64,000 nt of DNA. Source: Rhodohalobacter sp. SW132 (GTDB lineage: Bacteria > Bacteroidota > Rhodothermia > Balneolales > Balneolaceae). A model generated the notes under the pieces. That model was not told where the DNA came from and did no database searches. It worked only from the letters and a program-made list of their open reading frames with translations. Where the stretch lies: the NCBI RefSeq assembly GCF_003390325.1, contig NZ_QUOK01000004.1, positions 124,001-188,000 on the forward strand, written 5' to 3'. Positions 34,689 to 43,820 of this stretch are shown one piece after another (the stretch's first letter is position 1; each line of letters opens with the position of its first letter). The translations under genes were made by a program, and so were the position numbers.

Positions 34689-37042
34689 TGAACGACGATA
34701 CAAACGATTTTGATAAAGAACGGTATTTCAACGATCCGGAATACCGAAAAAAAGTTTTAGCAGAACGAAAAAAGGCTGAAACGTCTGATAATGAGCATCC
34801 GTCTGACGAAAATTCAGCCCCCGCCCAAAAGCGTAATCCTTTAGGAAGGAAGATCCTTCTTGGCGGCGCGGCACTGCTCTTGCTTATCGCTACTGTATCA
34901 GTTGCATACACGGTATATCTGTTCCAGGGGCTTCCCTCGATTCAGGAACTCGAAAACCCTCAAACGGCAAATGCATCCGTTGTGAAAAGCCGTGATGGCG
35001 TGGTTCTGGATCGATACTTTACAGAAAACAGAACCTATGTTCCCATTGAGCAGATTTCACCGAATATTGTAGATGCACTTATTGCAACTGAAGATCACCG
35101 TTTCTACACGCACTGGGGAATTGACCTCGAGAGGCTTGCCGGCCTGCCAATATATTGGCTTCAGGGAAGATTTCAGGGCGGTTCTACCATCAGCCAACAG
35201 CTTGCGAGAAACTTGTACCGTAAGATCGGGAGAGAAGTATCCGTAACCCGAAAACTCCGGGAGATGCTCACTGCAATTCAGATTGAGCAGAATTATACTA
35301 AAGAGGAAATCATTGAGATGTACCTCAACACCGTGGAGTTTGCAAACAGTACTTTTGGAATTGAATCTGCCTCGCAAACCCACTTTGGCAAACCGGCAAG
35401 TGATATCACAGTCTCAGAAGCTGCTACACTCGTGGGGATGCTTCGAGCGGTATATGCTTATAATCCCCGGATTTTCCCGGAGCGTTCTATGCAGCGAAGA
35501 AATGTTGTTCTGGGACAGATGATGCGAAGGGATTTCATAACTCCCGAGATTTTTGCAAATCTAAGCAGCGAAGAAATTGTACTGAATTACCAGCCCCCAT
35601 CCCGCTCAGGTCGTGAAAGCCGTTATTTCGGTGAATATGTTCGCCAGAAGGTAACAGAATGGACACGTGAAAACGGGTATGACCTCTACACCGACGGACT
35701 CACCGTCTACACCACGATTGACTCAAGACTGCAGCGACATGCAGAACGTGCCGTGAGTGAGAATATGGCTGAATTTCAGCCCCAGTTTGAACGGGAATGG
35801 ACGAGTCCCGGCGGTGAATACATGGATCGGTTTTGGGAAGAGTTTCCAGGATTTCTCCGAGAATTCATTCGCGACACCGACCGATATAAAAATGGATTCA
35901 GTAAATTCGAAACTGACCAGGAATCGGTTGTCTTCGAAAATCTCATGGCAGACGAGGCGTTTGTTGATTCAGTAAAAAGGGCCCGAACCAAACTTCAGGG
36001 CAGTTTTGTGGCTATCGATCCCAACAATGGCGGGGTGCTTGCCTGGGTGGGCGGCATGGACTACGGGCAGCAGCAGTTCGATCATGTATACCAATCAAAA
36101 CGCCAGGCCGGTTCAACTTTTAAACCGTTTGTTTATTCGATTGCCGTGGATAATGGCTATATGCCCTATCACAGGTTTTCAAAATACCCGATGAGTTTCA
36201 TACAACAGGGTGGCGGAATCTGGAATCCAAAAGATCGGGTCGTTCCCGACGGCCCTGAAATGGTTCCATTAAGAGATGCTCTTGCCCGAAGTCTGAACAA
36301 CGTTACCGTTCGCTTACTCCCTGAGATAGCAGGTGCCCCCGGTACAAACCGGCTGCAGGACCTGGAACCGGCAGCGCGAAAGATCAGGGAAATGGCAACA
36401 CTCCTGGGGATCGACTTAAGCGGGGTAAGCGGGAATTACCCATCCATCGCCCTAGGAACGGCAAATGTATCTCTGCTCGAACTTGTAAGTGCATACACAA
36501 CATTTGCAAACGAAGGAGTTCATATCGACCCGATCGCCGTAACCCGGATTGAAGATAAAGAAGGTAATGTACTTGTGGAGTACTTTCCTGATTACAGCGG
36601 TGAAGCTATCAGCCCCGAAACGGCTTATTTAATGATTGACATGATGCGCGGCGTAATTCGCGGCGGCGATGGTTTCCACGGTACGGGAACCCGGCTGGCA
36701 GGTACATATAATGTTCAACAGGATGTAGCAGGAAAAACCGGTACCAGTCAGAACAGTTCCGATAACTGGTTTGTTGCTATGATGCCTCATATTGTTATGG
36801 GTTCATGGGTAGGCGGCGAAGACAACTTCGTACGTTTCCCTATAAACAGGCCCGGAAGCATCGGGCAGGGTGCGCGAACCGCTTTGCCTATTGTTGGGTC
36901 TTTCATCAACTACGCCAGGGAGGATCCTGATACCCCCTGGAGTACTGAACCTTTTCAGCCGCCACCGGGATTTGTGATGCCTGAAGATCCTGAACACGAT
37001 ATGCAACCGGTTGATGATGACCGTGGCAGAATTGGCTGGTAG
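34688..37042 (+). CDS. bifunctional peptidoglycan synthase, PBP1A family
   Basis: The 784-residue protein has a charged cytoplasmic tail (1-55), one membrane anchor (about 56-79), a GT51 glycosyltransferase domain with catalytic E135 in ATEDHRFYTHWGID and QGGSTISQQLARNLY, and a transpeptidase domain with S476-T-F-K479, SLNN (about residue 537) and KTGTS. It polymerises lipid II and crosslinks peptidoglycan. A segment around 365-435 (EFQPQFEREWTSPGG to the RARTKLQGSFVAI strand) is longer than in the minimal enzyme and may be a lineage-specific insertion. Starts with an overlapping TAATG. Confidence 0.95.
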   Translation: MNDDTNDFDKERYFNDPEYRKKVLAERKKAETSDNEHPSDENSAPAQKRNPLGRKILLGGAALLLLIATVSVAYTVYLFQGLPSIQELENPQTANASVVKSRDGVVLDRYFTENRTYVPIEQISPNIVDALIATEDHRFYTHWGIDLERLAGLPIYWLQGRFQGGSTISQQLARNLYRKIGREVSVTRKLREMLTAIQIEQNYTKEEIIEMYLNTVEFANSTFGIESASQTHFGKPASDITVSEAATLVGMLRAVYAYNPRIFPERSMQRRNVVLGQMMRRDFITPEIFANLSSEEIVLNYQPPSRSGRESRYFGEYVRQKVTEWTRENGYDLYTDGLTVYTTIDSRLQRHAERAVSENMAEFQPQFEREWTSPGGEYMDRFWEEFPGFLREFIRDTDRYKNGFSKFETDQESVVFENLMADEAFVDSVKRARTKLQGSFVAIDPNNGGVLAWVGGMDYGQQQFDHVYQSKRQAGSTFKPFVYSIAVDNGYMPYHRFSKYPMSFIQQGGGIWNPKDRVVPDGPEMVPLRDALARSLNNVTVRLLPEIAGAPGTNRLQDLEPAARKIREMATLLGIDLSGVSGNYPSIALGTANVSLLELVSAYTTFANEGVHIDPIAVTRIEDKEGNVLVEYFPDYSGEAISPETAYLMIDMMRGVIRGGDGFHGTGTRLAGTYNVQQDVAGKTGTSQNSSDNWFVAMMPHIVMGSWVGGEDNFVRFPINRPGSIGQGARTALPIVGSFINYAREDPDTPWSTEPFQPPPGFVMPEDPEHDMQPVDDDRGRIGW

Positions 37043-37404
37043 AATCATTAACAGAAATGTTGAAATTTTATAAAACGAACAGCTAATTGATGGATGACCT
37101 TCTAAGGGGGAATTCACTTATGACATCTTATGACTTGCAGTAGTTTTTTTAAAGAACCCGGTTTTAAATAAATAAACCGGGTTTTCTTTTTGCCGTATAC
37201 TGATTCTACTTCTTATTAAGTCTTCTGCTCCGGCTCGTGCAACAAGCATTTATTGATTTCCGGGCAAATTCATCTCCAAAAAACTTTAAAAAAACGTTCC
37301 AAATTGGATTAAAAAGACCCTATATTGGAGCCTTAAATTAAGTCATGTAAACGGAACAGTTACGTTGGGCATACAGCTGCCTTTTCAAAAAATTTCAGAT
37401 ATCT
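37043..37404. other. intergenic region before the nuo operon
   Basis: After the PBP1A stop come a TTATGAC direct pair (37128 onward), a terminator (37155-37190) and then about 210 bases of AT-rich sequence leading to nuoA, which must hold its promoter. I see no RNA gene and no clear -33/-7 pair. Confidence 0.5.
37155..37190 (+). terminator. intrinsic terminator after the PBP1A gene
   Basis: Arms AACCCGGTTT (37155-37164) and AAACCGGGTT (37174-37183) form a perfect 10-bp stem with a 9-base loop, followed by TTCTTTTT. It separates the envelope module from the nuo operon. Confidence 0.85.
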
Positions 37405-37794
37405 ATGCTTGAACAATATATGCCAATCATCGTGTTGCTGGGTGTCGCATTCGTATTGGCCATACTTTTGATGTCGCTTTCTCGCCTATTAGGGCCATTT
37501 CGTCCCAACAAAACCAAACTAACCGCCTACGAAAGCGGTATGGATCCCGTTGGCGAGGCCCGGGATCGATATTCCATTGCTTTCTATTTGGTAGCCATGG
37601 AATTCATTATTTTTGACCTTGAAGTTGTCTTTATCTATCCATGGGCCGTTGCATACTTAACCCACGGCGCAGGAACGTTCGTCGCTATGGTAGTATTTAT
37701 TGTAATACTCTTCATTGGTTTGATCTACACTTTGAAAAAGGGCACTCTCGACTGGGATATGAAGAAACTTAAACACGAAGCCGTTAAAAAATAA
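37405..37794 (+). CDS. nuoA: NADH-quinone oxidoreductase subunit A
   Basis: The 129-residue membrane protein has three hydrophobic segments (about 5-27, 62-84 and 92-113) and the NuoA signature [19 protein letters not shown] followed by [14 protein letters not shown]. It is a small subunit of the complex I membrane arm at its junction with the peripheral arm. First gene of the nuoABCDEFGH run; nuoB starts 5 bases later. Confidence 0.95.
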   Translation: MLEQYMPIIVLLGVAFVLAILLMSLSRLLGPFRPNKTKLTAYESGMDPVGEARDRYSIAFYLVAMEFIIFDLEVVFIYPWAVAYLTHGAGTFVAMVVFIVILFIGLIYTLKKGTLDWDMKKLKHEAVKK

Positions 37795-37799
37795 GAATT

Positions 37800-38282
37800 A
37801 TGGGTTTAGAAAGCGCACTTGGAGAAGGATATTTAACGAGCAGAGTTGACAATCTTGTGAACTGGGCCCGCGCAAATGCCGCATGGCCAATGCCGATGGG
37901 ACTTGCCTGTTGTGCAATTGAAATGATGGCTTTTGCCGGACCAAAATATGATGCCGCACGATTCGGATCTGAAGTGATGAGATTTTCACCCCGTCAAAGT
38001 GATGTAATGATTGTTGCCGGCTGGTGTACCTATAAAATGTCTCACGCAATTCGAAGAATCTGGGATCAGATGCCGGATCCTAAATGGTGTATTGCGATGG
38101 GTGCCTGCGCTTCAACCGGTGGAATGCACAGGTGCTATGGAGTTGTACAAGGTGTTGATAACTTCCTGCCTGTTGACACTTACATCTCAGGTTGTCCTCC
38201 GCGTCCGGACGCTGTTCTGCACGCCCTGATGAAAATTCAGGATAAAATTAAAACAGAACACTCTGTAATGCTCGATACCTAA
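37800..38282 (+). CDS. nuoB: NADH-quinone oxidoreductase subunit B
   Basis: NuoB binds the N2 [4Fe-4S] cluster that hands electrons to quinone. The 160-residue protein has C37 and C38 in [10 protein letters not shown]103 in MGACASTGG and C132 in SGCPPRPDA, with the same spacing as the E. coli ligands. It has a short N-terminus. Part of the nuo operon. Confidence 0.97.
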   Translation: MGLESALGEGYLTSRVDNLVNWARANAAWPMPMGLACCAIEMMAFAGPKYDAARFGSEVMRFSPRQSDVMIVAGWCTYKMSHAIRRIWDQMPDPKWCIAMGACASTGGMHRCYGVVQGVDNFLPVDTYISGCPPRPDAVLHALMKIQDKIKTEHSVMLDT

Positions 38283-38295
38283 TCTATAGATTTAT

Positions 38296-38808
38296 ATGAG
38301 TTTAGAACTATCCGAATCTCTCCAAAAAACTGTTGATGCACTAACGGAAGCATTTCCTGAAAAGCTGATTGAAGTCTATCAGTCATCAGGCGATACATTT
38401 GCTCGCATCGAAAAAGATGCACTTCTTGAAGTGTGCAGATTTCTGAAAGAAGAGCAGCATTTTATCTACTTAAGTGACCTTTTTGGCACTGACCGATATA
38501 CTTCTGATGAACGTTTTGAAGTGATTTATAACCTCATTTCAATGAAAAATCAGACCCGGCTGTTCGTAAAAGTCCGGTGTGAAGAAGAAAATCCAACCGT
38601 TGATTCCGTTTCGCCGATATGGCCTGCTGCCAACTGGAATGAACGGGAAGTGTATGATATGTTTGGAATTCGTTTTAACAATCATCCGGACCACCGGCGA
38701 ATATTTCTACCCGAAGATTTTGAATATTTCCCGCTTCGTAAAGAATTTCCGTTGCTTGGAATTCAGGGTTCCATTGATCTTCCGCAAACTAATCCGGATA
38801 CAGAATAG
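38296..38808 (+). CDS. nuoC: NADH-quinone oxidoreductase subunit C
   Basis: The 170-residue protein corresponds to the 30-kDa subunit of the peripheral arm. The diagnostic stretch WNEREVYDMFGIRFNNHPD and RRIFLPEDFEYFPLRKEFPL are present. Separate nuoC and nuoD genes (rather than the fused nuoCD of E. coli) are seen here. Confidence 0.95.
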   Translation: MSLELSESLQKTVDALTEAFPEKLIEVYQSSGDTFARIEKDALLEVCRFLKEEQHFIYLSDLFGTDRYTSDERFEVIYNLISMKNQTRLFVKVRCEEENPTVDSVSPIWPAANWNEREVYDMFGIRFNNHPDHRRIFLPEDFEYFPLRKEFPLLGIQGSIDLPQTNPDTE

Positions 38809-38814
38809 TACGTT

Positions 38815-40107
38815 ATGAAATTATCTGATATTCAGTCCAAGGTTAACTCCACGTTCTTTGTTGAGCACCAGAAGAAGCTTTACCAAAGCCTGGAAGATAA
38901 GCATACAACCATCGAGGAACTTGATGACGGGGATCCGCTGAGTTCTAAAATGATACTGAACATGGGGCCGCAGCATCCTGCAACTCACGGGGTTTTGCGT
39001 CTTGTATTGCAGCTTCACGGCGAAACGATTGAAAAGGTTAAACTGGATATTGGTTATCTGCACAGAGGAGTTGAAAAGATTGCGGAGAATAAAACCTACC
39101 AGGAATTCATGCCCTATACTGATCGCATGGATTATCTTTCGCCCTACAGTAATAACGTAGCGCTCTGTACTGCGGTTGAAAAAATTGCAAATGTTGAAGT
39201 GCCGGAACGTGCGCATTACATCCGGATGATTGGCTGCGAACTTGCACGAATATCATCCCACCTTTTATGGCTTGGAACGATGGTTATGGACGCCGGTGCC
39301 GTTTCATTTTTTATCTGGACGTTTAAAGAGCGTGAAAAGATTTATGATATTATGGACCGCCTCACGGGACACCGGTTTACCGTATCTCATGCCCGGATTG
39401 GGGGTGTTGCAAACGATATCACCGACGAGGCGATGGGCGCAATCAAAGAATTTGCTGAATCATTTCCGAAAGAAATTAGAGATTACCACAAACTGCTCGA
39501 CCGAAACCGGTTGTTTTTCGACCGGAACGAAGCCGTTGGTGTATTGAAGACCGAAGACGCTATTAAAATCGGGGCCGCCGGCCCTGTTCTGCGAGCTACC
39601 GGGTACGGATACGACGTGAGAAAATTCGCTCCCTACGCCCGATATGATGAAGTGGAATTCGGTGTTCCAACCCGGCTTGAAGGCGACAATCTTGCAAGAT
39701 ATTTTGTTCGGATGGAGGAGATGTCCGAAAGCATTCGAATCATTAATCAATGTATTGATAAACTTCCAAAAGGCCCCGTGCGTACGGATAACGCAAAGCA
39801 GGCCTACCCTTCCAAAGATGAAGTCTATTACTCCATGGAAGGTATGATTCATGACTTTATGATGACGGATACAGGTATCTGTCCCCCGGAAGGCGCGGAA
39901 GCCTATCACGCCGTGGAATCTCCAAAAGGAGAATTAGGATACTTTATTCAAAGCGACGGAACCGGTCATCCCTGGAGATTAAAAATTAATGCACCCTCCT
40001 TCAGTAACCTTCAGGTACTTGAAAATATACTTGATGGTGAGATGGTCGCCGATACCGTGGTGATTATTGGTGGAATTGACCCTGTAATGGGTGAAGCAGA
40101 TAAATAA
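38815..40107 (+). CDS. nuoD: NADH-quinone oxidoreductase subunit D
   Basis: The 430-residue protein is the 49-kDa subunit, which with NuoB forms the quinone site. Visible motifs are MGPQHPATHGVLRL, the IGYLHRGVEK region with the quinone-associated histidine, ELARISSHLLWLG and the C-terminal GEMVADTVVIIGGIDPVMGEAD. The first 40 residues are an extension before the conserved core. nuoE follows after 4 bases. Confidence 0.96.
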   Translation: MKLSDIQSKVNSTFFVEHQKKLYQSLEDKHTTIEELDDGDPLSSKMILNMGPQHPATHGVLRLVLQLHGETIEKVKLDIGYLHRGVEKIAENKTYQEFMPYTDRMDYLSPYSNNVALCTAVEKIANVEVPERAHYIRMIGCELARISSHLLWLGTMVMDAGAVSFFIWTFKEREKIYDIMDRLTGHRFTVSHARIGGVANDITDEAMGAIKEFAESFPKEIRDYHKLLDRNRLFFDRNEAVGVLKTEDAIKIGAAGPVLRATGYGYDVRKFAPYARYDEVEFGVPTRLEGDNLARYFVRMEEMSESIRIINQCIDKLPKGPVRTDNAKQAYPSKDEVYYSMEGMIHDFMMTDTGICPPEGAEAYHAVESPKGELGYFIQSDGTGHPWRLKINAPSFSNLQVLENILDGEMVADTVVIIGGIDPVMGEADK

Positions 40108-40111
40108 TATT

Positions 40112-40642
40112 ATGACGTACGAATTCGATAAAGACGACCTCAAAAAAATCGACGACATCAAGGCAAAGTACCCGGAAGTAATGCCGGCCACTCTGCCTGT
40201 TTTATGGCTTGCACAAAATAAATTCGGCCATGTTGAACCGGAAGTTCAGCGCCTTGTCGCAGAAACACTTGGCCTGCCGGAAGCCCATGTTCACGGTGTT
40301 GCAACCTTCTACACACAATATTATAAAGAGAAGAAGGGAAAGCACGTTCTCGATGTATGCACCTGCCTGAGTTGTCAGCTTTGTGGCGGATATGATATGT
40401 TAAATCACATTGAGGACAAACTGGGTATTAAAGCCGGCGAAACTACGGAAGATGGAATGTTTTCCGTCCAGGAAGTGGAATGCCTGGGCGCATGCGGATA
40501 CGCCCCGATGCTGCAGGTTACCAACGATAAATACGTGAACAACCTCACGAAAGAGAAAGTTGACAAACTGATTGATGACCTGAAAGCCGGCAAAACGCCC
40601 GAATACGAAGAAATTAAAATGCCCCTCCGTAAAGTTGACTAA
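40112..40642 (+). CDS. nuoE: NADH-quinone oxidoreductase subunit E
   Basis: NuoE holds the N1a [2Fe-2S] cluster next to FMN. The 176-residue protein (from the ATG at 40112; a GTG at 40091 would overlap nuoD) has ligands C83, C88, C124 and C128 in CTCLSCQLCG and ECLGACGYAP, spaced 5, 36 and 4 as in E. coli. C85 and C91 are additional cysteines. Located between nuoD and nuoF. Confidence 0.95.
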   Translation: MTYEFDKDDLKKIDDIKAKYPEVMPATLPVLWLAQNKFGHVEPEVQRLVAETLGLPEAHVHGVATFYTQYYKEKKGKHVLDVCTCLSCQLCGGYDMLNHIEDKLGIKAGETTEDGMFSVQEVECLGACGYAPMLQVTNDKYVNNLTKEKVDKLIDDLKAGKTPEYEEIKMPLRKVD

Positions 40643-40648
40643 AAAGTT

Positions 40649-41944
40649 ATGAGCACAGCAGACTGGAAAAATTACGAACCTGTATTGATACCTAATACTA
40701 AAGATCTGCACAAGATCGACGTGTATCAGCAGAATGGCGGATACAGTGCTCTGAAAAGTGTACTAACTGATAAAAAGAAGTGGGAAGGCCCGTCTGATGT
40801 CATAAATGAAGTGAAGGCGGCAAATATTCGCGGACGAGGAGGAGCCGGGTTCAATGCCGGTTTAAAATGGTCGTTCATGCCGCCGGCTGACGGCGGACCG
40901 CGTTATCTTGCCTGCAATGGAGATGAGTCGGAGCCGGGTACATTCAAAGACAGAAAAATCTTTGAGTATAACCCACATGTATTTATTGAAGGAGCTCTTA
41001 TTGCTGCATATGCGATGGAAATCACCTCAATCTATGTTTATATCCGAGGTGAATACAAAGATTACATCGATATGATGCAAAAAGCTGTGGATGATGCTTA
41101 CGAAAAAGGTTTTATCGGCGAGGATATTTTAGGATCCGGCTACAGCGTTGATTTTTATGTCCACTCCGGTGCAGGTGCATATATCTGCGGTGAGGAGACT
41201 TCCATGCTCGAATCTCTTGAAGGAAAACGAGGATACCCGCGGGTAAAACCTCCGTTTCCAGCTCAAAAAGGATTATGGGGCCGTCCTACCACAATCAACA
41301 ATATTGAAACGCTCTCGCATGTCGTTCCTGTGATTAATAAAGGAGCGGACTGGTTTGCCGGTATCGGTGCCAAAAATCATCCCGGACCCATTCTTTACGG
41401 AATTTCCGGTCATGTAAACCGCCCCGGTGTATACGAACTGCCATCCGGAATCCCTGTTCTTGAACTTATCAATGATGTGGCCGGAGGAATGCGTAATGGC
41501 AAGCAATTGAAAGCTGTCATTCCAGGTGGTTCTTCCACGCCGATTTTGCGGGCAGATCAGCTGGATGGTGTTACCATGGACAGCGATTCACTCCGTGAAG
41601 TGGGAACCATGCTTGGAACTGCCGGGATGGTGGTTATGGATGAAGATACCGACATGGTTGATATGCTATGGAGAATAGCACATTTTTATCATCATGAATC
41701 TTGCGGCCAATGCACACCCTGCCGTGACGGCACCGGGTGGCTTGAAAAAATCTTATTGAAAATTAAAAACGGCGACGGCGAAATCAAAGATCTTGATCTG
41801 CTGCTGGACATCACCACGCAGATGGAAGGACGAACAATATGCGCCCTCGCTGATGCCGCTGCCTGGCCTGTACGACATACTATTAATCGATTCAGAGATG
41901 AATTTGAAGCCAGGTGTAAAAAATCTGTACACGCAATCGCATAA
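40649..41944 (+). CDS. nuoF: NADH-quinone oxidoreductase subunit F
   Basis: NuoF binds NADH and FMN and the N3 [4Fe-4S] cluster. The 431-residue protein shows the flavin/NADH motif IRGRGGAGFNAGLKW (60-74), the GAGAYICGEETSM region and cluster ligands C352, C355, C358 in ESCGQCTPCRDG plus C398 in TICALADAAAWP. A strong palindrome and a 136-base gap follow before nuoG, unlike the 4- to 13-base gaps elsewhere in the operon. Confidence 0.97.
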   Translation: MSTADWKNYEPVLIPNTKDLHKIDVYQQNGGYSALKSVLTDKKKWEGPSDVINEVKAANIRGRGGAGFNAGLKWSFMPPADGGPRYLACNGDESEPGTFKDRKIFEYNPHVFIEGALIAAYAMEITSIYVYIRGEYKDYIDMMQKAVDDAYEKGFIGEDILGSGYSVDFYVHSGAGAYICGEETSMLESLEGKRGYPRVKPPFPAQKGLWGRPTTINNIETLSHVVPVINKGADWFAGIGAKNHPGPILYGISGHVNRPGVYELPSGIPVLELINDVAGGMRNGKQLKAVIPGGSSTPILRADQLDGVTMDSDSLREVGTMLGTAGMVVMDEDTDMVDMLWRIAHFYHHESCGQCTPCRDGTGWLEKILLKIKNGDGEIKDLDLLLDITTQMEGRTICALADAAAWPVRHTINRFRDEFEARCKKSVHAIA

Positions 41945-41967
41945 CGTAAACAGATGATCTGTTTACG
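41945..41967 (+). promoter_or_regulatory. near-perfect palindrome directly after nuoF
   Basis: CGTAAACAGAT and ATCTGTTTACG are perfect arms around a single central base, starting right after the nuoF stop. No T-run follows, so it is not a standard terminator. It could stabilise the upstream message, be a processing site, or bind a dimeric protein within the nuoF-nuoG gap. Confidence 0.45.
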
Positions 41968-42080
41968 GTTGAAAATTTAAGTCTGTTAACTGTGAATGTA
42001 AGGATGGTAAGAATTCGGAAATTTAGCGATTTACGGATCTGCAACATCATTCATTCACCCACAAATAATCAATTCCAAAG

Positions 42081-43811
42081 ATGCCTGAAGTAATAATTGA
42101 CGGAAAACGGTTTGAGTACGAAGGCGAGCACAGGCTCCTGCAGTTTATTCTGGATCAGGGACTCGAAGTGCCGTTTTTCTGCTATCACCCATCAATGTCA
42201 GCTCCTGCTAATTGCAGGCAGTGCATGGTTAAAGTGGGTCAGCCTGTAAAAGACCGCGAAACCGGTGAATATGAACTTGATGATAAAGGTGACCGGGTGA
42301 TCCGCTGGTTCCCAAAACTTCAGACATCCTGTAATATCCAGATATCTGATGGTATGGTTGTGCAAACTCAGGAGACGGATGACCTTGTTAAACGAGCTCA
42401 AAAAGATACACTTGAGTTTATTTTAGCCAACCATCCACTTGACTGCCCCATTTGTGATCAGGCCGGTGAATGTCCGCTTCAGATTCAAACCTATAAGTAC
42501 GGACCCGAAGGCAGCCGTTTTGAAGTTAAAAAAGTACACAAACCAAAGCGGGTTCAGCTTGGACCCCGTGTTATCCTGGATGCTGAACGATGCATTAACT
42601 GTACACGATGCGTGCGGTTTACGAACGAAATCAGTAAAACTCATCAGCTGACCATTACCTCACGTGGCGATAAAAATTACCCTGTTGCTGCGCCGGGGCG
42701 TGAGTTTGATGACGCATATTCACTTAACACCGTAGATATCTGCCCTGTGGGTGCACTCACTTCCGCAGATTTCAGATTCAAAGCCCGTGTTTGGGAAATG
42801 AACCAAACACCCAGCATCGACATCACCAACGGCAAAGGGTGCAACATCGACCTTTGGACCCGGGATAATCTTGTCTTGCGCATCACTCCACGGCAAAATG
42901 AAGAAGTCAATGACTACTGGATGCCCGATATAGGCAGGGAAGCTTACAAAATTTTCAACGAAAACCGGATCTCCCGGCCGATGCAGAAGCTCGAAAACGA
43001 ACATGTGCAATCCTCCTGGAAAAACGCTGTGGAAACGCTGGCCGAGCATGTTGAGCAAACCGATAAAAATGATATTCTGTTTATTGGATCGCCTCACGCT
43101 TCTGTAGAGGAAAATTACGTTTTAATGACAATCTCCGATCTTCTTGCCGGATCCACTCCTGTGTTTACCCCACACATTATTGATGGAGCCGGGGATGATT
43201 TTCTGCTCACCGATGACCAGGCACCAAATACAAACGGATGCCGCCTGCTCGGGCTCGATGAACAATCCGAAAGTGAGTTGAAAGCTGCGGTTAAGAAAGC
43301 GAAGCTCGTCATTATGCTGAGTGATCATCTGATCGACCGCGGTGTCCTTGAAACGTCTGATTTTAACGATACGTTTCTGGCCATGTTTGCAACCAATCAT
43401 GGAGAAACCACAAAAGCTGCCGATCTCGTGATTCCGGTAACAACTGCAGCAGAACACGCCGCAAGCTATGTTAATGTGGATAAACGGATTCAGAGAACTG
43501 TTCCTGCAAAAGAGACGAAATATACCAACAGACGGCTGGATCTTGAAATGTCGGAAGGCCGCCTCGACCGATATGGAACAAGTTTTGATAACTGGAGAAC
43601 CGAGGATAACAAAGTTGACTGTCTCCCTCTCTGGACGATTAGCAACGAAATTACAAACCGGTTAGGACTGGATGTTCGCTTTTCAAATGGCCGGGAAATA
43701 CTGTCTACGATTGCAGATACGATTCCGGCATTCTCAGGAATTTCATACCAGGTCATAGATGAACATTCCGGCATAGACCTAAATAAAATTGAAAAAACTG
43801 TAAAATCTTAA
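42081..43811 (+). CDS. nuoG: NADH-quinone oxidoreductase subunit G (short form)
   Basis: The 576-residue protein carries the electron-transfer clusters of the NuoG N-terminus: N1b ligands C34, C45, C48 and C84; N5 ligands H118, C122, C125 and C131; N4 ligands C171, C174, C177 and C221 in CINCTRCVRF and CPVGAL. The C-terminal molybdopterin-like domain is short: E. coli NuoG has 908 residues and the mitochondrial subunit about 700. There is no extra N7 cysteine motif. It is probably a full subunit of a lineage with a reduced domain. Confidence 0.93.
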   Translation: MPEVIIDGKRFEYEGEHRLLQFILDQGLEVPFFCYHPSMSAPANCRQCMVKVGQPVKDRETGEYELDDKGDRVIRWFPKLQTSCNIQISDGMVVQTQETDDLVKRAQKDTLEFILANHPLDCPICDQAGECPLQIQTYKYGPEGSRFEVKKVHKPKRVQLGPRVILDAERCINCTRCVRFTNEISKTHQLTITSRGDKNYPVAAPGREFDDAYSLNTVDICPVGALTSADFRFKARVWEMNQTPSIDITNGKGCNIDLWTRDNLVLRITPRQNEEVNDYWMPDIGREAYKIFNENRISRPMQKLENEHVQSSWKNAVETLAEHVEQTDKNDILFIGSPHASVEENYVLMTISDLLAGSTPVFTPHIIDGAGDDFLLTDDQAPNTNGCRLLGLDEQSESELKAAVKKAKLVIMLSDHLIDRGVLETSDFNDTFLAMFATNHGETTKAADLVIPVTTAAEHAASYVNVDKRIQRTVPAKETKYTNRRLDLEMSEGRLDRYGTSFDNWRTEDNKVDCLPLWTISNEITNRLGLDVRFSNGREILSTIADTIPAFSGISYQVIDEHSGIDLNKIEKTVKS

Positions 43812-43820
43812 CCCATAGGA

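Noticed and set aside
39460-39909. Minus-strand frame of 149 codons opposite nuoD
   Set aside because: nuoD is unmistakable over the same bases; the antisense frame has no start context or motif.
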